Assembly (NCBI RefSeq): GCF_006738645.1 | Contig: NZ_AP019700.1 | Location: forward strand, 4,942,001-5,006,000 | From: Stella humosa | Lineage (GTDB): Bacteria > Pseudomonadota > Alphaproteobacteria > ATCC43930 > Allostellaceae | Reading direction: 5' to 3' | Length of the DNA stretch: 64,000 nt | Shown: positions 17,159-26,089 of the stretch, piece by piece | Numbering within the stretch: the stretch's first letter is position 1 | Layout: every line of letters starts with the position of its first letter | Made by a program: the position numbers and the translations under genes | Notes under the pieces: model-generated | The model's database searches: none | What the model was told of the DNA's origin: nothing | The model's input: only the letters and a program-made list of their open reading frames with translations

Positions 17159-17608
17159 GGCCAGGTAGGCCTCCATCGCCGCCCGGTCCAGGAACTCCGG
17201 CGTCGTGTCCGGCACGCCCAGGTAATAGATCGTGAAGGCCGGTCGACCCGCCGCCAGCGCATCGGCGCCGGCCGCGAAATGCAGCTCCAGGCTGGGATGG
17301 TCGGCCAGCAGGCGACGGGGCACGACGATGTCGGCCCCGGCCGCCACGGGACGGGCCGCGGCAAAGGTCGTGCGGGCGCCGCCGAACGGGTCGACGCCCT
17401 CGACCAGCAGGTGCAGCCCCTTGCCCGAGCGGTCGAGGACGCGGATCACCACTTCGGTCCGATCCTCGTCGGCGTGGCGCAGGACCGCCCATTCCAGGGC
17501 CACGTCGGCCGAGGCGTAGTGGGCATCGGCACCATGGATGCGCTCGGCCGCCCAGGCCGCGGGAAGCGCCAGGCAGAGCAGGATCGCGGCGACAAGGCGG
17601 GTGATCAT
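17141..17608 (-). CDS. Small predicted periplasmic protein, unknown function
   Basis: 155 residues that I do not recognise. A clear signal peptide (1-20, cleavage-type AWA before Ala21) predicts export. The mature part looks like a beta-rich soluble domain (ALEWAVLRHADEDRTEVVIRVLDRSGKG and so on) with a C-terminal helix ending in YLAGKVRP. It contains no Cys after the signal and no lipobox. The ATG overlaps the stop of the ATPase gene (ATGA), so it is co-translated as the last gene of the importer operon. An accessory periplasmic role in that transport system is an inference from position only. Confidence 0.75.
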   Translation of the reverse strand: MITRLVAAILLCLALPAAWAAERIHGADAHYASADVALEWAVLRHADEDRTEVVIRVLDRSGKGLHLLVEGVDPFGGARTTFAAARPVAAGADIVVPRRLLADHPSLELHFAAGADALAAGRPAFTIYYLGVPDTTPEFLDRAAMEAYLAGKVRP

Positions 17609-18708
17609 GGCGTGCCCTCCGGCAGGATCTGCACGCCCTGGCGCGGCAGGGTGACGATGACGGCGCTGCCGGGCGGGAATCCGGCCCCCTCGGCCGGGTC
17701 GAAGGCGACGGCGTGGATCTGCTCCCCGCCGACCGCGACTTGGTATTCGACCTTCTCGCCCAGATAGGTGCGCAGGCGCACGGTGCCGGGCAGGCCCACG
17801 CCGGCGGCGGCCAGCGCCACCGATTCCGGCCGCACGACGAGGCGCACCGCCATGCCCTGGCGCAGACCGGCCTCGCCGGCGGCAAGGGTGACGATGGAGC
17901 CGGCAACGGCGACCCGGACCGTACCCGCCGCCACCGCCTCGACCGTGCCGCGGAGCAGGTTGGAGCGGCCGATGAACTCGGCCACGAAGGTGCTGGCCGG
18001 CCGGCGGTAGAGCGTCTCGGCGTCGCCCAGTTGGACCACCTCGCCCTTGTTCATCACGGCGATGCGGTCGGAAATCGCCATCGCCTCCTCCTGGTCGTGC
18101 GTCACATAGACCGACGTGATGCCGAGGCGCTTCTGCAGGCTCTGGATCTCGCCGCGCATCTGCACCCGCAGGCGGGCGTCGAGGTTCGACAGGGGCTCGT
18201 CGAACAGCAGGACGCGCGGGCGGATGACGATGGCGCGGGCCAGCGCCACGCGCTGCTGCTCGCCACCGGAAAGCTGGCTCGGCAACTGCCGCTCGTAACC
18301 GGCCAGGCCCACCAGTTCCAGCACCTCGCCGACGCGCCGCCCGATCTCGGCCGCCGGCGCCTTGCGCACGCGCAGGCCGTAGGCGACGTTCTCGGCCACC
18401 GACAGATGCGGGAAGAGCGCGTAGCTTTGGAAGACAAAGCCGATGTCGCGGTCGCTCGCCAGCCAGTCGGTGACGTCGCGGTCGCCGATACGGATGCGGC
18501 CGGCACTGGGCTCCTGGAAGCCCGCGATCATGCGCAGGGTCGTGGTCTTGCCGCAGCCGGACGGCCCCAGCAGCGTCATCAGCTCGCCCGGCTCGATCGT
18601 CAGGCTGACGTCGCGGGCGGCATAGACCAGCCCCTTCACGCGGTGGCGGAACTGCGCCGACACCCCGTCCAGCCGGATGCCGACGGGGGCGCCGGTGGCG
18701 GCCGCCAT
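17605..18708 (-). CDS. ABC transporter ATP-binding protein, PotA/FbpC/PhnT type
   Basis: A 367-residue ATPase with Walker A GPSGCGKTT (48-56), FVFQSYALFPHLSV, signature LSGGEQQRVALARA, Walker B VLLFDEPLSNLDARLR and H-loop VTHDQEEAM. The C-terminal third is a TOBE (MOP-like) regulatory domain, usual for polyamine, Fe3+ and 2-aminoethylphosphonate importers. ATG 18708 overlaps the permease TGA (TGATG); the open frame to 19395 is a shadow of the permease. It energises the fused permease encoded upstream. Confidence 0.94.
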   Translation of the reverse strand: MAAATGAPVGIRLDGVSAQFRHRVKGLVYAARDVSLTIEPGELMTLLGPSGCGKTTTLRMIAGFQEPSAGRIRIGDRDVTDWLASDRDIGFVFQSYALFPHLSVAENVAYGLRVRKAPAAEIGRRVGEVLELVGLAGYERQLPSQLSGGEQQRVALARAIVIRPRVLLFDEPLSNLDARLRVQMRGEIQSLQKRLGITSVYVTHDQEEAMAISDRIAVMNKGEVVQLGDAETLYRRPASTFVAEFIGRSNLLRGTVEAVAAGTVRVAVAGSIVTLAAGEAGLRQGMAVRLVVRPESVALAAAGVGLPGTVRLRTYLGEKVEYQVAVGGEQIHAVAFDPAEGAGFPPGSAVIVTLPRQGVQILPEGTP

Positions 18709-20402
18709 CACCCGCCGCCCATGCCGGCGACCGGCATTTCCTGGCCCGTGCGCAGCCGCCGCAGCAGGGCGTTGACGGCGGCGGTCACGATCATCACCAC
18801 GATGATGACGAAGACGGAGAAGGCGGCGGCCGGCCCCAGCGCCAGCTCGGTCATGTTCTCGAGGATGCGCACGGTGATCAGGGTCCAGTCGATGGACACG
18901 AGGAAGATCGTGGCGCTGATCGCCGTCATCGAGCGGATGAAGACAACGCCGAGGCCGGCGAAGAAGGCCGGCATGATCAGCGGCAGGACGACGCGCCGGA
19001 AGGTGGTGCCGCCCTTGGCGCCCAGGCTCTCGGACGCCTCCTCCAGGCTGCGGTCGATCTGGTGGAGCTGGGCGATGGTCGCGCGGATGCCGGTCGGGCT
19101 GTAGCGGAAGACGTAGCAGGCGATGATGATGAGCGCCGTGCCGGTCAGCGCCACCGGCGGGTCGTTGAAGGCGATGAGGTAGGCGATGCCGACGATGGTG
19201 CCGGGCAGGGCGTAGTTCACCATCGCCGCCATCTCCAGCACCTGGCGGCCGGCAAAGCGGCCGCGCGCCACGATGTAGCCGACGAGGACGCCGTAGAGCC
19301 CGCCCAGCGGCATGCCGATCAGCGCGATGATCAGGGTGTCGCCGATCGCCTTCTGCCCCTCGGTGAAGATCACGCGGTAGTGGTCGAGCGTCCACGTGTG
19401 GTTGGCGCCGAACGCCTGCACCAGCGAGGCGAAGATCAGCAGCGCATAGAGGTAGAGGACGAAGAGCGCGACCAGCAGGCAGGCGCCGACCAGCAGGATG
19501 CGGGCGGCCGGCGACACGCCCTTGGACGAACCGGCCGAGCCCGACTTGCCGGTGACCGTCACATACTGCCGCCGCCCCACCCAGTAGCGCTGGGCGACAT
19601 AGACGACGAGTGCCGGCACCAGCAGCACGAAGGACAGCACCGCCCCGCCCTGCAGGTCGAAGAGGCCGGTGATCTGCAGATAGGCCTCGGTCGGCAGGAC
19701 CGGGAAGCGGTTGCCGGCCAGGATCAGGGGCGTGGCGAAATCCGCCAGCGAGCAGGCGAACAGCAGCAGGAAGGCGTTGGCCAGCCCCGGCACGGCCAGC
19801 GGCAGGGTGACGGTGCGGAAGAGGTGCAGGCGCCGGCTGCCGAGGCTCATCGCCATCTCGTCCAGCGTGTTCCCCATGGCCGACAGGACCGGGCGCAACG
19901 TCAGGTAGGCGATGGGAAAATAGGTCAGCGTCTCGGCCGCCAGCGTGCCCGACAGGCCATAGATGGTGACGCCCTTCAGGCCGAGCAGATCATGGGTGAT
20001 GAGGCCGCGCGGCCCGAACGAGAAGATGAGCGAGATCGAGGTGGTGAAGGGTGGCGAGATCAGCGGCAGCAGGGTCGCGATGTCGAGGAAGCGCACCCAG
20101 CCCGCCGACAGGCCGGCGCGGGCGGCGGTGAAGGCGAAGAGGAAGCCCAGCGCCGTGCCGATCACCCCCACCAGCGTCGCCAGCAGCAGGCTGTTGAAGA
20201 AGGCCGCCCGATGGTTGGGCTGGGCCAGCACCTCCAGCAGGGGGGCGATGCTGGGCTCGCCGCCGACCACGAACACGCGCGCCAGCAGCGCCCCCAGCGG
20301 ATAGAGCACGAAGAAGGCCAGCAGGCCCGCGATCACCAGCGCCGTGATCGCCAGCGCCGGGTCGCGCATCCGCCGCCGGCGCACGGCCGTGGTCGCCATC
20401 AT
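18708..20402 (-). CDS. Fused two-domain ABC transporter permease (Fe3+/phosphonate type)
   Basis: A 564-residue inner-membrane protein in which two permease halves are joined. Each half has about six helices and its own ATPase-docking loop (LDEMAMSLGSRRLHLFRTV in the first, LEEASESLGAKGGTTFRRVVLPL in the second). This architecture is typical of FbpB/AfuB and of the 2-aminoethylphosphonate-type permeases. The two halves are linked by a cytoplasmic stretch around 320-345. Two adjacent ATGs (20402 and 20399) are possible starts; the longer frame to 20594 overlaps the binding-protein gene and is not coding-like. It works with the ATPase at 17605 and the receptor at 20428. Confidence 0.93.
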   Translation of the reverse strand: MMATTAVRRRRMRDPALAITALVIAGLLAFFVLYPLGALLARVFVVGGEPSIAPLLEVLAQPNHRAAFFNSLLLATLVGVIGTALGFLFAFTAARAGLSAGWVRFLDIATLLPLISPPFTTSISLIFSFGPRGLITHDLLGLKGVTIYGLSGTLAAETLTYFPIAYLTLRPVLSAMGNTLDEMAMSLGSRRLHLFRTVTLPLAVPGLANAFLLLFACSLADFATPLILAGNRFPVLPTEAYLQITGLFDLQGGAVLSFVLLVPALVVYVAQRYWVGRRQYVTVTGKSGSAGSSKGVSPAARILLVGACLLVALFVLYLYALLIFASLVQAFGANHTWTLDHYRVIFTEGQKAIGDTLIIALIGMPLGGLYGVLVGYIVARGRFAGRQVLEMAAMVNYALPGTIVGIAYLIAFNDPPVALTGTALIIIACYVFRYSPTGIRATIAQLHQIDRSLEEASESLGAKGGTTFRRVVLPLIMPAFFAGLGVVFIRSMTAISATIFLVSIDWTLITVRILENMTELALGPAAAFSVFVIIVVMIVTAAVNALLRRLRTGQEMPVAGMGGG

Positions 20403-20427
20403 CCTTGCCCGAGACAGCGCCCCCGTC

Positions 20428-21477
20428 TTACGGCAACACCTCGGCGATCCAGCGGGCGACGAACTTCTTGCGGTTGTCCTGGGCGTAGGCGTCGTCGATC
20501 GGGAAGATCTTCGCTTGCTTGAGGATGCCAGCCAGCGACGCCTCGGTCTCGACCTTGGGGTGGGCCGGCACGAAGTTGATCTTGTGCTTAGCATAGAGCG
20601 ACTGCATCGCGGGGCTGGTCGCCCAGTCGATCAGCTTGCGGCCGGCCTCGGCGTTCTTGGCGCCCTTCAACAGCGCGATGCCCTCGGCCGCGGTGCCGAT
20701 GCCCTCGCGCGGGAAGCTGATCTCGACGTCGTAGCCCTTGGCCTTGGTGTCGAGCGCGTCGACGATGAAGAAGATGCCGCCCGCGGCCTGGCCGAGCCCC
20801 ACCGGCAGCGTGCCGCCGCCGCCGCTCTTGGTGTAGAGCTGGACGTTCTGGCGCAGCTTCTTGAGGTAGGCGAAACCCTTCTCCTCGTCGCGGCCGTTCA
20901 CCTCCATGACCGAGAAGATCCGGGTGACGGCGGTGCCGGACGTGCGGGCGTCGGCCATCTGGAGCATGTTGCGATAGGCCGGGTTCAGCAGGTCCTCCCA
21001 CGAGGCCGGCGCCTTCAGCCCGTTCTCCTTGAGGAACTTCGCGTTGGTCATGAAGACCAGCGGGTCGTCGGCGATCGCCACCCAATGGCCGTTCGCCTCG
21101 CGGAAGCGCTCCGGCAGTTCGGCGAAGGCCGGCGGCTTGTAGGGCTCGAACACCCCCTCCTTGACGCCGGCGGCGAAGGTCTCGACCGGGCCGCCGAACA
21201 GCACGTCGACGCGCGGGTTGTTCTTCTCGGCCATGACGCGGGCCAGCGCCTCGCCCGACGAGAAGCGCAGGAAATTCACCTTGATGCCGGAGGCCGCCTC
21301 GAACTCCTGCAGCATCGGCCGGGCCCAGTTCTCGGGCCAGATCGAATAGGCGTTGAGCGTCTGGGTCTGGGCCTGGGCCGCCGACAGGACGGCCGAGATC
21401 CCCGCCACGGCCATGCCCAGAGCCGTGGCGATCCGCCGGACGACGCGCCCCGGCTCGGTTGCGATCGCTTCCACCAT
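20428..21477 (-). CDS. ABC transporter substrate-binding protein (Fe3+/2-aminoethylphosphonate-like, family 1)
   Basis: A 349-residue periplasmic receptor. A long N-terminal region with arginines and a hydrophobic stretch (about 12-36) ends in AQAQT and serves as signal peptide. The mature start TLNAYSIWPENWARPMLQEF and the FSSGEALARVMAE, DVLFGG, PASWEDLLNP and GKGY-like (here KAKGYDVEISFP) segments are typical of the ferric/AEP binding-protein family. I do not see a run of iron-binding tyrosines that would settle the ligand. Start 21477 is fixed by a strong GGGAGGAGACC ribosome site. It is the first gene of the four-gene operon running to 17141. Confidence 0.9.
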   Translation of the reverse strand: MVEAIATEPGRVVRRIATALGMAVAGISAVLSAAQAQTQTLNAYSIWPENWARPMLQEFEAASGIKVNFLRFSSGEALARVMAEKNNPRVDVLFGGPVETFAAGVKEGVFEPYKPPAFAELPERFREANGHWVAIADDPLVFMTNAKFLKENGLKAPASWEDLLNPAYRNMLQMADARTSGTAVTRIFSVMEVNGRDEEKGFAYLKKLRQNVQLYTKSGGGGTLPVGLGQAAGGIFFIVDALDTKAKGYDVEISFPREGIGTAAEGIALLKGAKNAEAGRKLIDWATSPAMQSLYAKHKINFVPAHPKVETEASLAGILKQAKIFPIDDAYAQDNRKKFVARWIAEVLP

Positions 21478-21510
21478 GGTCTCCTCCCGCCGGAGCATGC
21501 TGCCCCGAAC

Positions 21511-21534
21511 CATTACCGTTTTGTTACGGCAATG
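21511..21534. promoter_or_regulatory. Imperfect inverted repeat upstream of the importer operon
   Basis: CATTACCGT (21511-21519) and ACGGCAATG (21526-21534) are reverse complements with one mismatch, separated by 6 bases. The site lies 34 bases upstream of the binding-protein ATG, in a locally AT-rich patch of a 99-base gap, and is a candidate operator. No regulator gene adjoins it. Confidence 0.45.
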
Positions 21535-21576
21535 TTGCGGGTTCCGCGCGGACCTGTCGAGAGGCCGTGATGCCGC

Positions 21577-22473
21577 TCAGGCCGGGCGCCGGGACTCCTG
21601 GAGCTTCACCATGGCCCACAGGGCGCGGTTGACCGGGGTGGGAATGCCCAGCGCCTGGCCCTTGCGCACGACATAGCCGTTCAGGTGGTCGATCTCGGTC
21701 GGCTTGCCGCGGGCCATGTCCTGGGCGGTGGACGAATACTGGCCCGGCATGCTGGCGGCGACGCCCAGCACCATCGCCTTCACCCCGTCGTCCAGGCCGA
21801 TGCCCAGGCCCCGTGCCACCGCCAGGCATTCGTCGACCGCGTCGGCCATGACGTCGGTGACGCCGGGAACCGCCACCATGTGGCCGTAGGACACCTGGGC
21901 CACGGCCGACAGCGCATTGTGGGCGCAGTTGGTGACGAGCTTGCCCCACAGCACCGTCTCGACCGCATCGGAGACCGTCGTGGGGATGCCGGCGGCGCGG
22001 AACCCGGCGGCGATCGCCTCCACCCGGTCGCCGGTGCCGACGACGATGTCGCCGCGACCATGATGCTTCACATGGCCCGGGGCGGGGATGCCGGCCGCGA
22101 CATAGACGACGGCGGGCACGGCCGGCCGGCCCAACACGCCGGACAGGCGGGTGGCGTTGTCGACGCCGTTCTGGAACGAGAAGATGGTGGCGTCGGGCCG
22201 GAGATGGGGCCGGATCGCCTCGCCCGCCGCCTCGGTGTCCGACGACTTCACGCAGAACAGCACCACCTCGGCATCGGCCAGCGCGGACGGCTCAGTCGAC
22301 GCGCCCAGGGCAACCCGGTCGTCGAAATCCGCCATCTCGAGCCGCAGGCCGCCGGCCGCGACCTGGTCGACCAGCGCCTGGCGCCCGATCAGCGTCACGG
22401 CGTGACCGGCCCTGGCCAGCATGGCGCCATAGTAGCAGCCCACGGCACCCGCACCCATGATCGCAACCTGCAT
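21577..22473 (-). CDS. Ketopantoate reductase family protein (PanE/ApbA)
   Basis: A 298-residue NADP-dependent dehydrogenase. The Rossmann motif GAGAVGCYYG is at 8-17. VVLFCVKSSDTEAAGEAIRP and FSFQNGVDN are characteristic, and the catalytic Lys is in VLWGKLVTNCAHNALSA, with the conserved Asn nearby. The C-terminal helical domain contains SSTAQDMARGKPTEIDHLNGYV, the ApbA_C signature. It reduces 2-dehydropantoate or an analogous 2-oxo acid. Many paralogues of this family sit in catabolic operons and do not serve pantothenate synthesis, and the position at the end of the ten-gene directon suggests that here. The frame open to 22800 is not coding before 22473. Confidence 0.9.
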   Translation of the reverse strand: MQVAIMGAGAVGCYYGAMLARAGHAVTLIGRQALVDQVAAGGLRLEMADFDDRVALGASTEPSALADAEVVLFCVKSSDTEAAGEAIRPHLRPDATIFSFQNGVDNATRLSGVLGRPAVPAVVYVAAGIPAPGHVKHHGRGDIVVGTGDRVEAIAAGFRAAGIPTTVSDAVETVLWGKLVTNCAHNALSAVAQVSYGHMVAVPGVTDVMADAVDECLAVARGLGIGLDDGVKAMVLGVAASMPGQYSSTAQDMARGKPTEIDHLNGYVVRKGQALGIPTPVNRALWAMVKLQESRRPA

Positions 22474-22562
22474 CCCCGCTCTCCGTCCCTCAATCCGACA
22501 AGGGACGCACCATAAGCGGGGAAGCGGGCGTTCGCGTAGCGCGGATGCGCAAGGCCCCCGGC

Positions 22563-22895
22563 TCAGCCCGGCAGTCTTGCCAGGATGGCGCCGCCCTCGA
22601 CGCGGACGGGAAAGGTCTCGATGTCGCGGGAGACCGGGGCGCCGACCGCCTTGCCCGTCGGCACGTGGAACAGGCCCTGGTGCAGCGGGCACTCGATGAT
22701 GTCGTCCTGGAGGTAGCCCTCGGCCAGGCGGGCATGGGCGTGGGTGCAGATGCCGGCCGTCGCGAAATAGGTGCCACGGAGGTTGAAAAGTGCGAGGCAA
22801 CGCTCGCCGACGGTCACCTCGATCACGTCGTCCTCCGGCACGTCGCCTACGCGGGCGATCTCCGTCCAGGCCTGCTCATCGCCCATGGGCACCAT
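22563..22895 (-). CDS. Rieske [2Fe-2S] ferredoxin
   Basis: 110 residues, typical for Rieske-type ferredoxins of oxygenase systems. Cluster ligands are Cys50-x-His52 (GICTHAHA) and Cys69-x2-His72 (ECPLHQG), separated by the usual 16 residues. The following FHVPTGKAVGAPVSRDIETFPVRV is the standard C-terminal strand pattern. It is a soluble one-electron carrier. It lies 5 bases after the permease gene; ATG 22895 or 22886 could start it, with AGGGAG just upstream. A nearby FAD ferredoxin reductase (28951) and membrane di-iron oxygenase (30195) are its natural partners. Confidence 0.92.
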   Translation of the reverse strand: MVPMGDEQAWTEIARVGDVPEDDVIEVTVGERCLALFNLRGTYFATAGICTHAHARLAEGYLQDDIIECPLHQGLFHVPTGKAVGAPVSRDIETFPVRVEGGAILARLPG

Positions 22896-22900
22896 GCTCC

Positions 22901-23755
22901 CTATTTCTCGACATCGACCAGGCCCTTCACGAACCAGCGCTGCATGGCGACGACGACCAGGATCGGCGGCGTCATGGCGAGGATGGCGGTCGCCATGACC
23001 ACCGGCCAGTCGATCGAATCGTCGCCGACGGCGAGCAGGCGGTAGACCCCGACGACGATCGTCTCCAGCTCCTTGGTGACCAGGAGCGGCCAGAGATACT
23101 GGTTCCAGCCATAGATGAAGAGGACGACGAAGAGGGCCGCGATATTGGTCGCCGACAAGGGCAGCAGCACGCTCCAGAGGAAGCGGAGCGGGCCCGCCCC
23201 GTCGATGCGCGCGGCCTCGGCCAGCTCCTTGGGCACGGTCAGGAAGAATTGCCGGAAGAGGAAGGTGGCGGTCGCCGAGGCCAGCAGCGGCACGATGAGG
23301 CCGGCATAGGAATCGAGCATGCCGAGGTCGGCCACGACCTGGAAGGTCGGCAGGATGCGCACCTCGGCCGGCAGCATCAGGGTGACGAAGACGAGCCAGA
23401 AGAACAGCATCCGCCCAGGAAAGCGGAAATAGACGATGGCGAAGGCCGACAGGATCGAAATGACGATCTTGCCGACCGCCACGCACACCGCCATCACCAG
23501 GCTGTTCCACATCATCGCCGCGACCGGGGTCTTGCGCGACAGGGCGCCGCCGCCCTCGGTCAGGACGGACCAGTAGGTCTCCAGCCCGTGGCTGCCCGGC
23601 AGCAGGGGCATTGGCACGGCGCGGATGTCGCGCGAGGTCAGGGTCGAGCCGACGAAGGCCACCCAGATCGGGAAGGCTACGATGAAAAGTCCGACCAGCA
23701 GCACGCCGTGGCGGAAGAGCGCGGTGCGGATGCGTTCGGCGCGGGGATGCTTCAT
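22901..23755 (-). CDS. ABC transporter permease, UgpE/MalG type
   Basis: A 284-residue inner-membrane permease of the CUT1 class. Six helices are apparent, and the EAA docking loop reads [27 protein letters not shown] (about 187-213). The pattern [25 protein letters not shown] closely matches glycerol-3-phosphate permease UgpE. The ATG overlaps the UgpA-like TGA (ATGA). It forms the channel with the next gene upstream. No ATPase of this class is encoded in the operon. Confidence 0.92.
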   Translation of the reverse strand: MKHPRAERIRTALFRHGVLLVGLFIVAFPIWVAFVGSTLTSRDIRAVPMPLLPGSHGLETYWSVLTEGGGALSRKTPVAAMMWNSLVMAVCVAVGKIVISILSAFAIVYFRFPGRMLFFWLVFVTLMLPAEVRILPTFQVVADLGMLDSYAGLIVPLLASATATFLFRQFFLTVPKELAEAARIDGAGPLRFLWSVLLPLSATNIAALFVVLFIYGWNQYLWPLLVTKELETIVVGVYRLLAVGDDSIDWPVVMATAILAMTPPILVVVAMQRWFVKGLVDVEK

Positions 23756-24633
23756 GCGTAGTGCACCCGTTTCTCGACCGACCGGAACTGGATGACGGTC
23801 AGCACCACGACGATCGCCATCAGCACCACCGACTGGGCCGCCGAGGCACCCAGGTCGAGCGTCAGGAAGGCGTCGCGATAGACCTTGTAGACGAGGATGC
23901 TGGTGGCCCCGGGGCTGCCCGGGCCGCCGGCCGTCACCGCATGGATGATGCCGAACGTGTCGAAGAAGGCGTAGATGCCGTTCACGACCAGCAAGAAGAA
24001 GGTCGTGGGCGACAGCAGCGGCATGATGATGGCCCAGAACTGCCGTGCCGGCCCGGCGCCGTCGATCGCGGCCGCCTCCAGCAGCGAGCGCGGGATCGCC
24101 TGGAGGCCGGCCAGGAAGAAGATGAAGTTGTACGAGATCAGCTTCCAGGTGGCGGCCAGGATGACCAGCGCCATCGCCTCGGTGCGGTCGAGGCGGTGGT
24201 TCCAGTCCCAGCCGAAATGCTGGTGCAGGATGTAGGGGACGATCCCCACCACCGGCGCGAACAGGAAGAGCCAGAGGATGCCGGCGATCGCCGGTGCGAT
24301 GGCATAGGGCCAGATCAGCAGGATGCGATACCAGGACCGGCCGCGGATCACGTGGTTGGCGGCATTCGCCAGCATCAGGCTGGCGCCCAGCGCCAGGGTG
24401 GCTACGGCGGCCGCGAACAGGATCGAGATGCCGAGCGAGTGCCAGAAGGCCGGGTCGGCGAACAGGCGATCGAAGTTCTCGAACCAGACGAAGCGGCGCG
24501 ACAGGCCGAACGCGTCCTCGCGCAGCACCGACTGGTAGATCGCCTGGCCCGCCGGCCAGAGGAAGAAGACGATGGTGACCACGACCTGGGGCGCCAGCAG
24601 CAGGTAGGGCACGAAGCGGTCGCGGAACACCAT
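23752..24633 (-). CDS. ABC transporter permease, UgpA/MalF type
   Basis: A 293-residue CUT1 permease with [27 protein letters not shown] as first helix. The docking loop reads [29 protein letters not shown], and [23 protein letters not shown] is the sugar-permease signature. It resembles UgpA for sn-glycerol-3-phosphate and its diesters. ATG 24633 lies 7 bases after the binding-protein stop. It is co-transcribed with UgpB-like and UgpE-like genes. Confidence 0.92.
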   Translation of the reverse strand: MVFRDRFVPYLLLAPQVVVTIVFFLWPAGQAIYQSVLREDAFGLSRRFVWFENFDRLFADPAFWHSLGISILFAAAVATLALGASLMLANAANHVIRGRSWYRILLIWPYAIAPAIAGILWLFLFAPVVGIVPYILHQHFGWDWNHRLDRTEAMALVILAATWKLISYNFIFFLAGLQAIPRSLLEAAAIDGAGPARQFWAIIMPLLSPTTFFLLVVNGIYAFFDTFGIIHAVTAGGPGSPGATSILVYKVYRDAFLTLDLGASAAQSVVLMAIVVVLTVIQFRSVEKRVHYA

Positions 24634-24640
24634 CGCCGGA

Positions 24641-25966
24641 TCAACGCTGGTCGGACTGGAACTGCCGCAACAGCACGTTGCCGCGCTGGACGATGGCGGC
24701 GGCGGCCTGCTCGACCGTCTTGCTGCCGCCCCACAGCGCCTCCATCTCCTCGTTCCAGACGTTCTGGATCTGGAGGTAGTTGCCAAGGCGGATGCCGCGC
24801 GAGTTCTCGGTCGGCGGGTGCAGGTCCAACTGGCGGATCGAGGTGTCGGTGCCGGGATTCTTCTCGTAGAAGCCCTGCGCCTTGGTCAGCTCGTAGGCGG
24901 CCGACGTGATCGGCAGATAGCCCGTGCGCTGGTGCGAGGCCGCCTGCACCTCGGCGTTGGAGAGGTAGGTGAAGAAGGCGGCGATGCCCTTGTAGGCGGC
25001 GGGGTCATGGCCGGCCAGCGCCCACAGGCTGGCGCCGCCGATGATGGTGTTCTGCGGCCCGCCATTGGGACCGCGCGCGAATTCCGGCCAATAGGGCAGC
25101 ATGCCGATGCCGAAGCGGAAGGCGGCTTCCTTCTTCACCCCGGCATAGCCGGCGGACGAATTGAACATGACCGCGCACTGGCCCGAGGTGAACAGCGCCT
25201 GGGCGTTGTTGCCGCGGCCGGCATACTTGAACAGGCCCTGGTCGAGCATGCGCTTGGACCAGGCCAGGTGATGCAGGTGCAAGGGCTCGGACAGCTTCAG
25301 CTCGGTGTCGAGGCCGCCATAGCCGTTGGCCTTGGTCGCCACCGGCCAATTGTGCCAGGCGGACAGGTTCTCCAGGAAGATCCATTCCTGCCAGGACAGC
25401 GTGAAGGCACAGCGCGAGCCGCCGACGGCCGCCAGCTTGCGCGACGCCGCCTCGAATTCCGGCCAGGTGCGGGGCGGGTTCTCGGGGTCGAGGCCGGCCG
25501 CCACGAAGGCGTCCTTGTTGTAGTACATGACCGGCGTCGACGAATTGAACGGCAGCGACAGCATCCGTCCCTGCGGGTCGGCGTAGTAGCCGACGACGCC
25601 CTTCAAGTAGATCGATTCGTCGAACTTGGCGCCGATGCGGCTGACCAGTTCGTGCACCGGCACGGTCGCCCCCTTGGCGGCCATGAACTGCGCCGTGGCG
25701 TAGGTCGGCACCAGGAGGATGTGGGGCTGGGTCTTGGTGCGGAAGCCGGCGATGGCCGCCGTGATCGATTCCGCATAGCCGCCCTTGAAGGTCGGCACGA
25801 CGCGATATTCGGCCTGGCTGGTGTTGAAGCCCTTGGCCAGGTCGTCGATCCAGTCGCCGAGCGCGCCGGCCAGCCCGTGCCACCACTGGATCTCGGTGGC
25901 GGCCTTTGCTGGCGTGGCCAATGCCAGCACGCCGGCGCAGGCAAGCGCCAAGAGGCGGTTCTTCAT
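24641..25966 (-). CDS. ABC transporter substrate-binding protein, UgpB-like
   Basis: A 441-residue periplasmic receptor of extracellular solute-binding family 1. The signal peptide is at 1-22 (AKA before Ala23). The mature start [25 protein letters not shown] and the [17 protein letters not shown]-like segment (here [17 protein letters not shown]) are hallmarks of UgpB, the sn-glycerol-3-phosphate receptor, which also takes glycerophosphodiesters. The real ligand here may differ. Start 25966 is supported by GGGAGGGAG upstream; the 41 extra codons of the open frame cross intergenic DNA. It is the first transport gene after the LysR gene. Confidence 0.91.
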   Translation of the reverse strand: MKNRLLALACAGVLALATPAKAATEIQWWHGLAGALGDWIDDLAKGFNTSQAEYRVVPTFKGGYAESITAAIAGFRTKTQPHILLVPTYATAQFMAAKGATVPVHELVSRIGAKFDESIYLKGVVGYYADPQGRMLSLPFNSSTPVMYYNKDAFVAAGLDPENPPRTWPEFEAASRKLAAVGGSRCAFTLSWQEWIFLENLSAWHNWPVATKANGYGGLDTELKLSEPLHLHHLAWSKRMLDQGLFKYAGRGNNAQALFTSGQCAVMFNSSAGYAGVKKEAAFRFGIGMLPYWPEFARGPNGGPQNTIIGGASLWALAGHDPAAYKGIAAFFTYLSNAEVQAASHQRTGYLPITSAAYELTKAQGFYEKNPGTDTSIRQLDLHPPTENSRGIRLGNYLQIQNVWNEEMEALWGGSKTVEQAAAAIVQRGNVLLRQFQSDQR

Positions 25967-26089
25967 GTGCTGCTCCCTCCCCGACGGCGTCTGCGCGCCG
26001 CCTGGAGGGGAGGGTCGCCCGGGCCACGGACGGCCCGCAAATTCATAAAAACGATGCCGTCCATTCACCCCCGGCCGTGCGACCGGCAA

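Noticed and set aside
21577-22473. Naming the ketopantoate-reductase-like gene panE.
   Set aside because: The family has many paralogues in catabolic operons, and no pantothenate genes are nearby.
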